Shown: one piece after another, positions 57,013 through 64,000 of the stretch
How positions within the stretch are numbered: the stretch's first letter is position 1
Layout: every line of letters begins with the position of its first letter
Assembly: GCA_945901855.1 (NCBI GenBank)
Contig: CAMDLT010000015.1
Location: forward strand, 1-64,000
Direction of reading: 5' to 3'
From: Asaia bogorensis
Lineage (GTDB): Bacteria; Pseudomonadota; Alphaproteobacteria; CACIAM-22H2
Length of the DNA stretch: 64,000 bases
Program-made: the position numbers and the translations under genes
Notes under the pieces: model-generated
The model's input: the letters and a program-made list of their open reading frames with translations, nothing else
The model's database searches: none
What the model was told of the DNA's origin: nothing

Positions 57013-57687
57013 GTGCAACAGCCGCTACGTTTGGCACCTTCGATCCTGTCGGCCGATTTTGCGCAGTTGGGTTCTGAAGTGCGCGCGATCGATGCGGCGG
57101 GTGCGGACTACATCCATATCGATGTGATGGACGGGCATTTCGTGCCCAATATCACCATCGGTCCGGGCGTCGTGCGCGCCTTGCGTCCACACAGCCGAAA
57201 ACCCTTCGATGTGCATCTGATGATATCGCCGGTTGATGCCTACATCCCGGCGTTTGCCGAGGCAGGGGCGGACATCATCACAATCCACCCCGAGGCGGGG
57301 CCGCACGTGCATCGCTCGCTGCAATTGATTCGTAGTCTCGGTAAGAAAGCCGGACTTGCAATCAATCCAGGCACGTCGGTCGACGCGGTGGCTCCGCTGT
57401 TGGCTGATCTCGATCTCGTTCTTGTTATGTCGGTCAATCCGGGATTCGGCGGACAAAGCTTCATCGCGCGAACGCTCGACAAGGTCGCGGATTTGCGTGC
57501 CCGCATCGATCGGCTGGTGGCAGGTACCGATCGTCGCATTGATCTCGAAGTCGATGGAGGCATCAATCTGGACACGGGACCTTTGGCGCGCAAAGCGGGT
57601 GCCGACGTGTTTGTCGTGGGCACGGCTGGTTTTGCCGGCGGACCCGACCATTACGCCGAAAATTTGCGCCGCTTGCGCGAGGTCTAG
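57013..57687 (+). CDS. rpe: Ribulose-phosphate 3-epimerase
   Basis: It interconverts ribulose 5-phosphate and xylulose 5-phosphate. The 224-residue TIM barrel has LAPSILSADFAQLG, HIDVMDGHFVPNITIG (metal and catalytic Asp), VMSVNPGFGGQSF and EVDGGIN. The GTG start has GAGGA 9 bases upstream. It is divergent from lptD across a 244-base gap and starts the rpe - heparinase II/III - galE run. Confidence 0.97.
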   Translation: MQQPLRLAPSILSADFAQLGSEVRAIDAAGADYIHIDVMDGHFVPNITIGPGVVRALRPHSRKPFDVHLMISPVDAYIPAFAEAGADIITIHPEAGPHVHRSLQLIRSLGKKAGLAINPGTSVDAVAPLLADLDLVLVMSVNPGFGGQSFIARTLDKVADLRARIDRLVAGTDRRIDLEVDGGINLDTGPLARKAGADVFVVGTAGFAGGPDHYAENLRRLREV

Positions 57688-57689
57688 GA

Positions 57690-59321
57690 ATGCCGGATCC
57701 ACAGCGTCGCTCGGGCTGGTCGGATTTCTGGAACGGCACGCCGCTCTACGCCTTGTATTTACGCGGACGCACACCTGCGCGCCTGGCACGTCTGGCGCCA
57801 AGCCCGCTGCCCGGCTTGCGCATGCGCGGCGAGGCGATCGTCGCCGGCAAGCTTGTCTGTGCGGGGCGTGCCATCGCGTCGGAGCGACCAAACTGGCACG
57901 ATGCAAGCATGTCGCAGGCAGCGCGCGAAGAACTCAATTCCTTTTCCTGGCTTGACGATCTTGCGGCGGTTGCAAGCGAAGGTGCCCAGTCGCGTGCGCG
58001 TGCGCTTGTCGAAGATTGGATCGTTGCACATCCCAAATGGTGCGCGATCGCGTGGGATGCCGAGCCTACGGGCCGCAGGCTTGCTGCCTGGCTGTCGCAT
58101 GCGCCATTTTTGTCGCGCGGCGAAGGCGACCGCCTCGGGCCGATGCTGCTCGAGTCGGCTACGCGCCAAGCGCGCCATCTGGCGCGCGCCGTCAAGCGTG
58201 CACCGGCGGGACTGCCGCGGCTGTTTGCGTTTAAAGGCTTGGTTTACGCGCATTGTTGCGGTCTGCTCGACGAGCGCGCCATCGGCGAGATCGCCGCGCG
58301 CCTCACGAACGAAGTCCAGCGCCAATTGCTGGCCGACGGGTTGCATGCTGCGCGCGGTGCGCGTGCCCAACTTGAAGCTTTGGCGATCGTTGCCGATGCG
58401 CGCCTTGCGCTGGAACAGGCGGGCGCAGTCGTGCCCGAAGGGCTTCATCGTGCAATCGAAAAACTCGCGCCGGCTTTGCGCTTCTTTCGCCACGGCGACG
58501 GCGAATTGGCGCTGTTCGAGAACTCGAATGTCGAAACGGCTGCATTGATCGACGCAGTGCTGGCGCGCGCCCAGTGGCCCGATCTGCCGCCGCCGCGCGC
58601 CACCGCCGCCGGTTTCGAGCGCGTTGCGGCCGACCGGCTGCTGCTGTTTGTCGACTCCGGCATGCCGGCCAAGCCCGGCTTCGATGCGCACGGCCATGCC
58701 GGCGCGTTGTCGTTCGAATTGTCGGTCGGCAAGGAACGGCTGGTCGGCAATTGCGGGGCGGGACCGCAGGATGATTCGGAATGGGCGCTCGCTCTTCGCG
58801 CGACCGCCGCGCATTCGACGCTGACGCTCGAAGATACAAGCTCGAGCGAGCCGTTGTCGGGCGGCCTGCGACGTCGCCTAACCAAGGTCGACGTCGTCCG
58901 CGACGAAGCCGAGGGCAATGTCTGGCTCGATCTGAGCCACGATGGCTACGTACCGGATTTCGGTTTCGTGCACAGGCGGCGCATTTTTGTCGCCAATGAC
59001 GGACTCGACATGCGGGGCGAAGACTCGTTGCTGCCTGCGCCCGGCAAAACCCCGTCGCCGTCGGCGCGTTACGCGATCCGATTCCATCTTTATCCCGACA
59101 TCCAAGTTTCAGTGATTCAAAACGGTGCGGCAGCCTTGCTGCGTATGTCGCGCGGCCAGGCATGGCGTCTGCAGATTTCGGGCGCATCGCTCGAACTTGG
59201 CGAAAGCGTATCCTTCGCGGTGCGCGGCAGCGCCAGGCGCGCCGAACAGCTTGTGGTGGCGGGAACGGCCGGCGCGCAGGGTATGGCGATCAAGTGGGCC
59301 TTCAAGCGCATCCAGGGTTAG
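57690..59321 (+). CDS. Heparinase II/III family protein
   Basis: A 543-residue protein. The N-terminal alpha-helical toroid is followed by the beta-sandwich lyase domain: FDAHGHAGALSFELSVG near residue 330, GNCGAGPQDD, and STLTLEDTSSSE. This is the alphaproteobacterial heparinase II/III-like group commonly encoded between rpe and purH. The substrate is unknown; a role in turnover of uronic-acid-containing glycans is plausible but unproven. It starts 2 bases after rpe. Confidence 0.9.
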   Translation: MPDPQRRSGWSDFWNGTPLYALYLRGRTPARLARLAPSPLPGLRMRGEAIVAGKLVCAGRAIASERPNWHDASMSQAAREELNSFSWLDDLAAVASEGAQSRARALVEDWIVAHPKWCAIAWDAEPTGRRLAAWLSHAPFLSRGEGDRLGPMLLESATRQARHLARAVKRAPAGLPRLFAFKGLVYAHCCGLLDERAIGEIAARLTNEVQRQLLADGLHAARGARAQLEALAIVADARLALEQAGAVVPEGLHRAIEKLAPALRFFRHGDGELALFENSNVETAALIDAVLARAQWPDLPPPRATAAGFERVAADRLLLFVDSGMPAKPGFDAHGHAGALSFELSVGKERLVGNCGAGPQDDSEWALALRATAAHSTLTLEDTSSSEPLSGGLRRRLTKVDVVRDEAEGNVWLDLSHDGYVPDFGFVHRRRIFVANDGLDMRGEDSLLPAPGKTPSPSARYAIRFHLYPDIQVSVIQNGAAALLRMSRGQAWRLQISGASLELGESVSFAVRGSARRAEQLVVAGTAGAQGMAIKWAFKRIQG

Positions 59322-59331
59322 GCAAGCGAAA

Positions 59332-60336
59332 ATGGCGAACATATTGGTGACCGGCGGCGCCGGATTTGTCGGATCGCATGTGTGCCGAGCGCTGGCGCGT
59401 GCGGGACATATGCCGGTCGCGTTCGACAATTTGAGCGCCGGGCACCGCGATTTCGTGCGCTGGGGACCTTTGGTTGAAGGCGAAGTCGGCGACGCAGCTG
59501 CGCTCGATTCGGCGATATCGGCCCACAGAGTATCGGCCTGCGTGCATTTGGCGGGGTCGATCGAGGTCGGCATTTCGGTGCGCGAGCCGGTGCGGTTCTG
59601 GCGCAACAATGTGGCGGCGACGTTGACATTGCTCGATCGCTTGCGCGCTGCAGAGGTCAAGGCGTTTGTTTTTTCGTCGACGGCGGCTGTTTACGGAATG
59701 CCCGAAACCGTGCCGATGGCCGAAACGCATCCCAAGCGCCCGACCAATCCGTACGGCGAAACCAAGCTTGCGGTCGAGCAAATCTTGGCGGCGGAAGCGC
59801 GGGCAACCGGACTGTCTTGGATTGCGTTCCGCTACTTCAACGCCGCCGGTGCGGCTTGGGCAGACGGAATTGGCGAAGATCATTCGCCCGAAAGCCATTT
59901 GATTCCGCTCGCCTGCCAGGCGGCAATGGGCACGCGCCCGCCGTTGACGATTTTCGGCGACGATTATCCGACGCCCGACGGCACGGCGGTGCGCGACTAT
60001 GTTCATGTCGAAGATTTGGGCACCGCCCATGTGCGGGGCATTGAGCGCGCCTTGGCCGGACCAATGTCAGCCGCCTATAACTTAGGGACAGGTTTTGGCT
60101 ATTCGGTCAAACAGGTGGTCGATACTGTGGCGCGCGTCGCCGAAGTCGCCGTTCCGCACATCAAGGGCGCGCGACGCGACGGCGACAGTCCGGCGCTTGT
60201 CGCCGATCCGGCGGCGGCGATGCGCGAGTTGGGCTGGCAGCCGACCTGCTCGACGCTCGAGAATATTGTCGCTGACGCGTGGGCCTGGCACCGCCACCGC
60301 CACAGCCCGCAGGCCAAGATAAGCTCGACAGAATAG
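59332..60336 (+). CDS. galE: UDP-glucose 4-epimerase
   Basis: A 334-residue extended SDR enzyme: ILVTGGAGFVGSHVCRAL (NAD loop), FSSTAAVYG (catalytic Ser/Thr), NPYGETKLAVEQ (Tyr and Lys), RYFNAAGA, and GDSPALVADPAAAMRELGW. These features fit GalE, which supplies UDP-galactose or UDP-GalNAc for glycan synthesis. It follows the heparinase gene by 10 bases and ends just before an operator-like repeat. Confidence 0.92.
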   Translation: MANILVTGGAGFVGSHVCRALARAGHMPVAFDNLSAGHRDFVRWGPLVEGEVGDAAALDSAISAHRVSACVHLAGSIEVGISVREPVRFWRNNVAATLTLLDRLRAAEVKAFVFSSTAAVYGMPETVPMAETHPKRPTNPYGETKLAVEQILAAEARATGLSWIAFRYFNAAGAAWADGIGEDHSPESHLIPLACQAAMGTRPPLTIFGDDYPTPDGTAVRDYVHVEDLGTAHVRGIERALAGPMSAAYNLGTGFGYSVKQVVDTVARVAEVAVPHIKGARRDGDSPALVADPAAAMRELGWQPTCSTLENIVADAWAWHRHRHSPQAKISSTE

Positions 60337-60338
60337 GC

Positions 60339-60353
60339 GTTCACGCCGTGAAC
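60339..60353. promoter_or_regulatory. Operator-like inverted repeat before the second sugar operon
   Basis: GTTCACGCCGTGAAC has perfect 6-bp arms (GTTCAC/GTGAAC) and fits the GTTCA-N5-TGAAC consensus of the sites near 17 and 19 kb. A -35-like TTGACT follows at 60361-60366, 7 bases later; a weak -10-like TTAAAC lies at 60383. As at promoters A and B, the inverted repeat stands just upstream of the -35. Confidence 0.6.
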
Positions 60354-60432
60354 ATTATGCTTGACTTGGCTATTTCCGAAGGTTAAACCGTTGAAAGATT
60401 GGGCGGTCCCGGGTGAGCAAGCGCCACCTCGT

Positions 60433-60445
60433 GTGCGGTAGCTTT
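60433..60445 (+). promoter_or_regulatory. ops-like element in the leader of the second sugar operon
   Basis: GTGCGGTAGCTTT shares the core GTGCGGTAGC with the element at 20377 and matches the enterobacterial ops core at 9 of 12 positions. It would lie in the 5' leader, about 130 bases before the formyltransferase start and downstream of the operator-like repeat. Confidence 0.5.
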
Positions 60446-60572
60446 TTGCCTTCGGCCTGTGCGAAGCGACGCGTATCCGAGTCTTGTGTTCTGCTGGGCA
60501 AGCTCGCTCAGTGCGACATAGATCAGGCGCCAAAAATGTTGAAGTTCCTCGATCGCGTTGTTTGAATTGCCG

Positions 60573-61286
60573 ATGCGGCTTTGCGTCCTCACAACTGACA
60601 CGCTCCATCACGCTTACTTTGTTCGTGCTCTCGCAGAGCGCGGGCACGAAATGCTTGTCTTGTCCGAAACCCGCCGTACGACGGGGATCTACGAAACGGC
60701 CGCAGATTTCGAGTTGCAGCGTGATCAATACGAGCGCGACAGGTGGTTTGGAGGGCGCGCCACTGGTGTTGCACAGTTTGCGCAAACACAAACGATCCCT
60801 GATGTGAACGACAGCGAAAGTATTGGCCTGATTCTTTCGTTTCGCGCCGATCTGGTCGTGAGTTTCGGCACAGGGATCTTGCGGTCAGGGATCATCTCGG
60901 CCTTGACCGCGCGTCTGTTGAATCTCCATGGCGGCGATCCCGAATCCTATCGCGGCCTCGATACGCATCTTTGGGCGATCTGGCACCGCGATTTTGGCGC
61001 TTTGACCACCTGCATCCATCGTGTGGATGCGATTTTGGACAACGGCGATATTGTTGCAACCCTTCCGGTTCCGATCGAACCCCTGATGCCGCTCGCGGCA
61101 CTGCGCAGTGCCAATACGGGCATTTGCGTCGAGCTTGTCGATTTGGCGGTTCGACAGATGGAGGAGCGTGGCAGCGTCTACGCCCGGCCGCAGCGGAAAA
61201 AAGGACGCTATTACGGTGCGATGCCTTCGGCGCTCAAGGCGCAGTGCCAAGGCCGATTTGCTCGCTACACGAGTGGCCTTGCATGA
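60573..61286 (+). CDS. Formyltransferase-family protein
   Basis: A 237-residue protein of the methionyl-tRNA/amino-sugar formyltransferase family. The catalytic Asn and His are in LLNLHGGDPESYRG, and the Asp in ILDNGDIVATLP. Enzymes of this size in sugar loci N-formylate amino sugars on nucleotide diphosphates with 10-formyl-tetrahydrofolate. ATG 60573 gives the typical beta-strand start (RLCVLTTD). It overlaps the polysaccharide deacetylase start (ATGA). Confidence 0.88.
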   Translation: MRLCVLTTDTLHHAYFVRALAERGHEMLVLSETRRTTGIYETAADFELQRDQYERDRWFGGRATGVAQFAQTQTIPDVNDSESIGLILSFRADLVVSFGTGILRSGIISALTARLLNLHGGDPESYRGLDTHLWAIWHRDFGALTTCIHRVDAILDNGDIVATLPVPIEPLMPLAALRSANTGICVELVDLAVRQMEERGSVYARPQRKKGRYYGAMPSALKAQCQGRFARYTSGLA

Positions 61287-62191
61287 CCTACCAGGAAAAT
61301 CTTTCCGAAGACGACTACATCATTTTTCTGCTTCATGGCGTCGTCGAGCGCCGTGAACACGAAGTTCGAAACTACAACCGCAAGCATATCGAGGAGAGCT
61401 ACTTCGTCGATTTTCTCGACCGACTTCTCGGTGCCGGCGGGAACCCCGTATCGATGGATGCCGTGCTGGACAGCCATCGGTCTCAGCGTCCCCTTCCGCC
61501 GCGCAGCTTTGCGATCACCTTCGACGACGGGTTCTTGAACAATCTGACCCTCGCGGCGCCCATTCTGGAACGCTACGGAATTCCAGCCACATTCTATGTG
61601 ACGAGCGACTTCATCCAATCGAATCGAATGTCGTGGATCGATCGTGTCGAATGGGCAGTCGAAGCGGCCGATCAAGGCGAAGTCATCTTGCCGTGGCGCC
61701 AAGATCGAGCGTTCTTCAAGCGCGCTTCGGAGAAAATTGCCTTCCTCGACGAGGTCCGGAAATTCGCCAAATCAGCCGAGGGCCTCGATCTCGACGCCTT
61801 GGCTTCGAGCATTCAAAAGCAGCTAGGCTTCGACGTGACCTGGTCGAACGGCGGCGCGTTGGACCAGAAGATGAACTGGGCGCAGGTCAAGGAGCTCAAT
61901 AGCCGCGCGCTGTTTACTGTTGGTGGCCATTCGCACTCGCATGGGATTCTGTCTTTTCTCTCGGCGGCTGCGCTTGCCGACGAACTCGACACGTCGTTGC
62001 GCATGCTCTGGGAGCTGGCAGGAATTGAGCCGCGACACTATTCGTATCCCGAGGGGTTGGCCCATTGCTACAGCGCTGGCGTGATCGAACAGCTGAAAAA
62101 ACGCGGCGTCGAAATCTGCCCGACGGCAATATTCGGAAAAAATAATGCGCAGACGGATCCGTTCGAGCTGCGGCGAATAATGGTGACGTGA
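61283..62191 (+). CDS. Polysaccharide deacetylase (NodB/CE4 family)
   Basis: A 302-residue CE4 protein. AITFDDGFLNNLTLAAPIL carries the metal-binding Asp pair, FTVGGHSHSHGILSF the two His, and EPRHYSYPEGL the Arg/Pro region. There is no signal peptide, so it probably acts in the cytoplasm on a sugar intermediate or lipid-linked glycan. It is coupled to the formyltransferase gene, which suggests a deacetylate-then-formylate sequence (inference). Confidence 0.9.
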   Translation: MTYQENLSEDDYIIFLLHGVVERREHEVRNYNRKHIEESYFVDFLDRLLGAGGNPVSMDAVLDSHRSQRPLPPRSFAITFDDGFLNNLTLAAPILERYGIPATFYVTSDFIQSNRMSWIDRVEWAVEAADQGEVILPWRQDRAFFKRASEKIAFLDEVRKFAKSAEGLDLDALASSIQKQLGFDVTWSNGGALDQKMNWAQVKELNSRALFTVGGHSHSHGILSFLSAAALADELDTSLRMLWELAGIEPRHYSYPEGLAHCYSAGVIEQLKKRGVEICPTAIFGKNNAQTDPFELRRIMVT

Positions 62192-62243
62192 TCGGCGCCC
62201 AAATTCGCGCACGGCTTTCGACGAATCGAGGAATCATCCCGTC

Positions 62244-63251
62244 ATGAAACTGTTTGGACGCGACCTAGACAAAGAAATCGCAATCGTCGCCGAAATCGGC
62301 GTCAACCACGAGGGTGACCTGCAGACGGCCCTTCGTCTTCTGCGGTTGGCGGCGAAGTCGGGTGCCGATGCCGTGAAGTTTCAAACCTTCACGCCGGATC
62401 GTTACGCGTCGGCGTCGGATCCGGCGCGTCTCAAGCGAGTGACCGGTTTCAGCTTGGATCGCGACGCGCATCTCCTGTTGGCGCGCGAGGCCGGACAATT
62501 GGGCGTCGAGATGTTTTCGACGGCGCTAAGCGACGATGTCGTTCCGTTTCTGGCCGAGACATTTCCGGCAATAAAAATCGCGAGCGGTGATCTCGATTTC
62601 GAACCCGTTATCCGGGCGGCTGCACGTACCGGTCGGCAGATGATTCTGTCGACGGGGCTGGGCACGGAAGACGAAGTTTTGCGTGCGGTCGGTTGGGTGC
62701 GCGACGAGGTCGGCGAGACTGCATTGCGCGACCGGCTGATTCTGATGCAATGCGTGTCCGCATATCCGGCACCGATCGAGGAAGCCAGCGTGCTCGGCAT
62801 GCCGTTTCTTGCGCAACTGACGGGTCTGCGCGTCGGCTATTCCAACCATGTGATCGGTCCCGAGGCGTGTTATGCCGCCGCCGCGCTGGGCGCTTGCATG
62901 ATCGAGGTGCACTTTACCGACGCGAAGACCGGACGCGAGTTTCGGGACCACGCATTGTCGTTTGAGCCCGCCGATCTCGAAGACCTGATCGAAAAGGTTC
63001 GCCGCATTCGCGCGAGCCTCGGAACGCGGGACAAAAAACGCATGCCGAGCGAGTTGCCGAATCTGCGTGCGGTCCGCAAGGGCGTTGTCGCGGCGCGGGA
63101 TCTTGCCGCGGGCATCGTGCTGAAAGCCGAAGACCTGATGTATGCGCGCCCGCAAACCGAGTTTGCCGCTGACGAAATCGGCAAGCTGATCGGCCGCACG
63201 CTCGGCGTGCCCCTCGCGCGCGGCGAGCTTGTGCCGCGCAAAGCCGTCTAG
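62244..63251 (+). CDS. NeuB-family nonulosonic acid synthase, second copy
   Basis: A 335-residue NeuB-type enzyme: IVAEIGVNHEGDLQTALRL, GADAVKFQTF, IKIASGDLDF, LSTGLGTEDEVL and GYSNHVIGPEAC, with a C-terminal SAF domain from about residue 275. It condenses phosphoenolpyruvate with a hexosamine derivative. It differs clearly from the PseI-type copy at 33317, so it likely makes a different nonulosonic acid. AGGA is present 11 bases before the ATG. Confidence 0.92.
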   Translation: MKLFGRDLDKEIAIVAEIGVNHEGDLQTALRLLRLAAKSGADAVKFQTFTPDRYASASDPARLKRVTGFSLDRDAHLLLAREAGQLGVEMFSTALSDDVVPFLAETFPAIKIASGDLDFEPVIRAAARTGRQMILSTGLGTEDEVLRAVGWVRDEVGETALRDRLILMQCVSAYPAPIEEASVLGMPFLAQLTGLRVGYSNHVIGPEACYAAAALGACMIEVHFTDAKTGREFRDHALSFEPADLEDLIEKVRRIRASLGTRDKKRMPSELPNLRAVRKGVVAARDLAAGIVLKAEDLMYARPQTEFAADEIGKLIGRTLGVPLARGELVPRKAV

Positions 63252-63266
63252 GACCAAGACAAAACA

Positions 63267-64000
63267 TGTGCGGCATTGCGGGCATCTTGGGAAATCGGCC
63301 GGCGGCGCAAGACCGCTTGACGACCGTGTTGGCCACGATGCGCCACCGCGGGCCGGACGCGAAGGGCATTTGGTCCGGTCAAATCGCCGGACGTCAGGCA
63401 AGTTTGCTGCACACGCGCCTGGCCATCGTCGATCTCGATCCGCGCGCGACCCAGCCGTTTGAGGGCTTCGACTGCGTCCTGTCGTTCAACGGCGAAATCT
63501 ACAATCATCGCGAATTGCGGACCGAACTGGCCGCGTTGGGCGACGCCTTTCGGACCAGTTCCGACACCGAAGTTGTCGTTGCGGCTTACCGCCGATGGGG
63601 GGCTGATGCCTTTGCGCGGTTCGAGGGCATGTGGGCGATCGCGCTTTACGACAAACGCGACGACGTTCTTTGGTTGGGGCGCGACGCGTTTGGCGAAAAG
63701 CCGCTTTTCTATCTCGTGCGCGACGACGAGCTGGTCTTCGGCTCCGAAGTGAATTTCGTTGCGGGCCTTGCTTGCCGCCCGCTCGCGCCGAATCTGGATC
63801 AAGTGCGCCGATATCTGGTGAACGGCTATCGCGACCTGCACAAGGCCGACGCGACTTGGTACCGGGATTTGCGCGAGGTACCTGTCGGCACTGTCATGCG
63901 CTTCTCGCGCAAAGGTTTGGAAGCGCCGACGCGCTATTGGCAACCGCGCGTCGCAAGTGTGCCCATGTCGCTTGCAGATGCCGAAAACGGCGTGCGCGAT
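63267..64000 (+). CDS. Asparagine synthase (glutamine-hydrolysing), N-terminal part (cut by window edge)
   Basis: Only the first 244 codons are present. The class II glutaminase domain is intact in its motifs: MCGIAGILG (nucleophile Cys2), RHRGPDAKG, FNGEIYNHRELR, and SSDTEVVVAAYRRWG. The ATP-binding synthetase domain is just starting at the edge. It is the third asparagine-synthase-type gene in the window and follows the second NeuB gene by 15 bases, so a role in amidating a sugar acid is plausible. Confidence 0.93.

Overview
The window reads as the chromosome of an alphaproteobacterium, probably of the Rhodospirillales group (inference). The reasons are the roughly 60 percent GC content, a 180-kDa-class NAD-glutamate dehydrogenase, an alphaproteobacterial-type LptD, and an rpe - heparinase II/III pair, which in many alphaproteobacteria lies next to purH. 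Most of the 64 kb is one large surface-polysaccharide locus between housekeeping genes.

Layout. Bases 1-8.8 kb: the end of a radical SAM gene, an FkbM methyltransferase, the large glutamate dehydrogenase, an MFS transporter and a zinc-ribbon methyltransferase. Bases 8.8-16.9 kb, mostly on the minus strand: purH, an O-antigen-ligase-like membrane protein, a CBS-DegT aminotransferase fusion, a GNAT enzyme, a GT4 glycosyltransferase and an asparagine-synthase-type amidotransferase. Bases 16.9-20.4 kb: a regulatory centre with a capsule-type transferase, a MarR-type winged-helix protein fused to a Rossmann-like domain, and an RfaH/NusG-type antiterminator. Bases 20.4-24.3 kb: WbpE/WbpB/WbpD-type enzymes, which build the 3-acetamido group of UDP-diacetamido-glucuronic acid. 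Bases 24.4-34.4 kb: a pseudaminic-acid-type module (pseB, pseC, an SpsF-type cytidylyltransferase, a pseG-GNAT fusion, pseI) with extra genes (aldo/keto reductase, FemAB-like protein, GNAT, class III aminotransferase). Bases 34.6-45.3 kb: ATP-grasp protein, two PIG-L deacetylases, ABC exporter, capsule-type transferase, asparagine-synthase-like protein lacking the nucleophilic Cys, and the HisH/HisF/WbpG trio that makes acetamidino sugars. Bases 45.2-53.7 kb: WbqC, three GT4 enzymes, an IS3 transposase relic, a methyltransferase, a methyltransferase-GT2 fusion and a membrane glycosyltransferase. Bases 53.8-57 kb: lptE and lptD, convergent. Bases 57-60.3 kb: rpe, heparinase II/III, galE. Bases 60.6-64 kb: the start of a second sugar operon (formyltransferase, polysaccharide deacetylase, NeuB-type synthase, asparagine synthase running off the edge).

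How it works together (inference): the locus makes, decorates and exports a polymer containing nonulosonic acids and N-modified sugars. The most notable signal is regulatory. A 15-bp inverted repeat, GTTCA-N5-TGAAC, occurs as a pair over a sigma70-like promoter in front of the MarR-type gene, as a near-copy of that pair 2.1 kb upstream, once more just upstream of the MarR promoter, and once 41 kb away in front of the second operon. Both the operon behind the RfaH-like gene and the distant second operon also carry a GTGCGGTAGC element resembling the enterobacterial ops site. This suggests a two-layer circuit, initiation control by the MarR-type protein and elongation control by the RfaH-like protein, coordinating two polysaccharide operons.

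No tRNA, rRNA or CRISPR array was recognised. Functional calls rest on motif recognition by eye; no database search was run.
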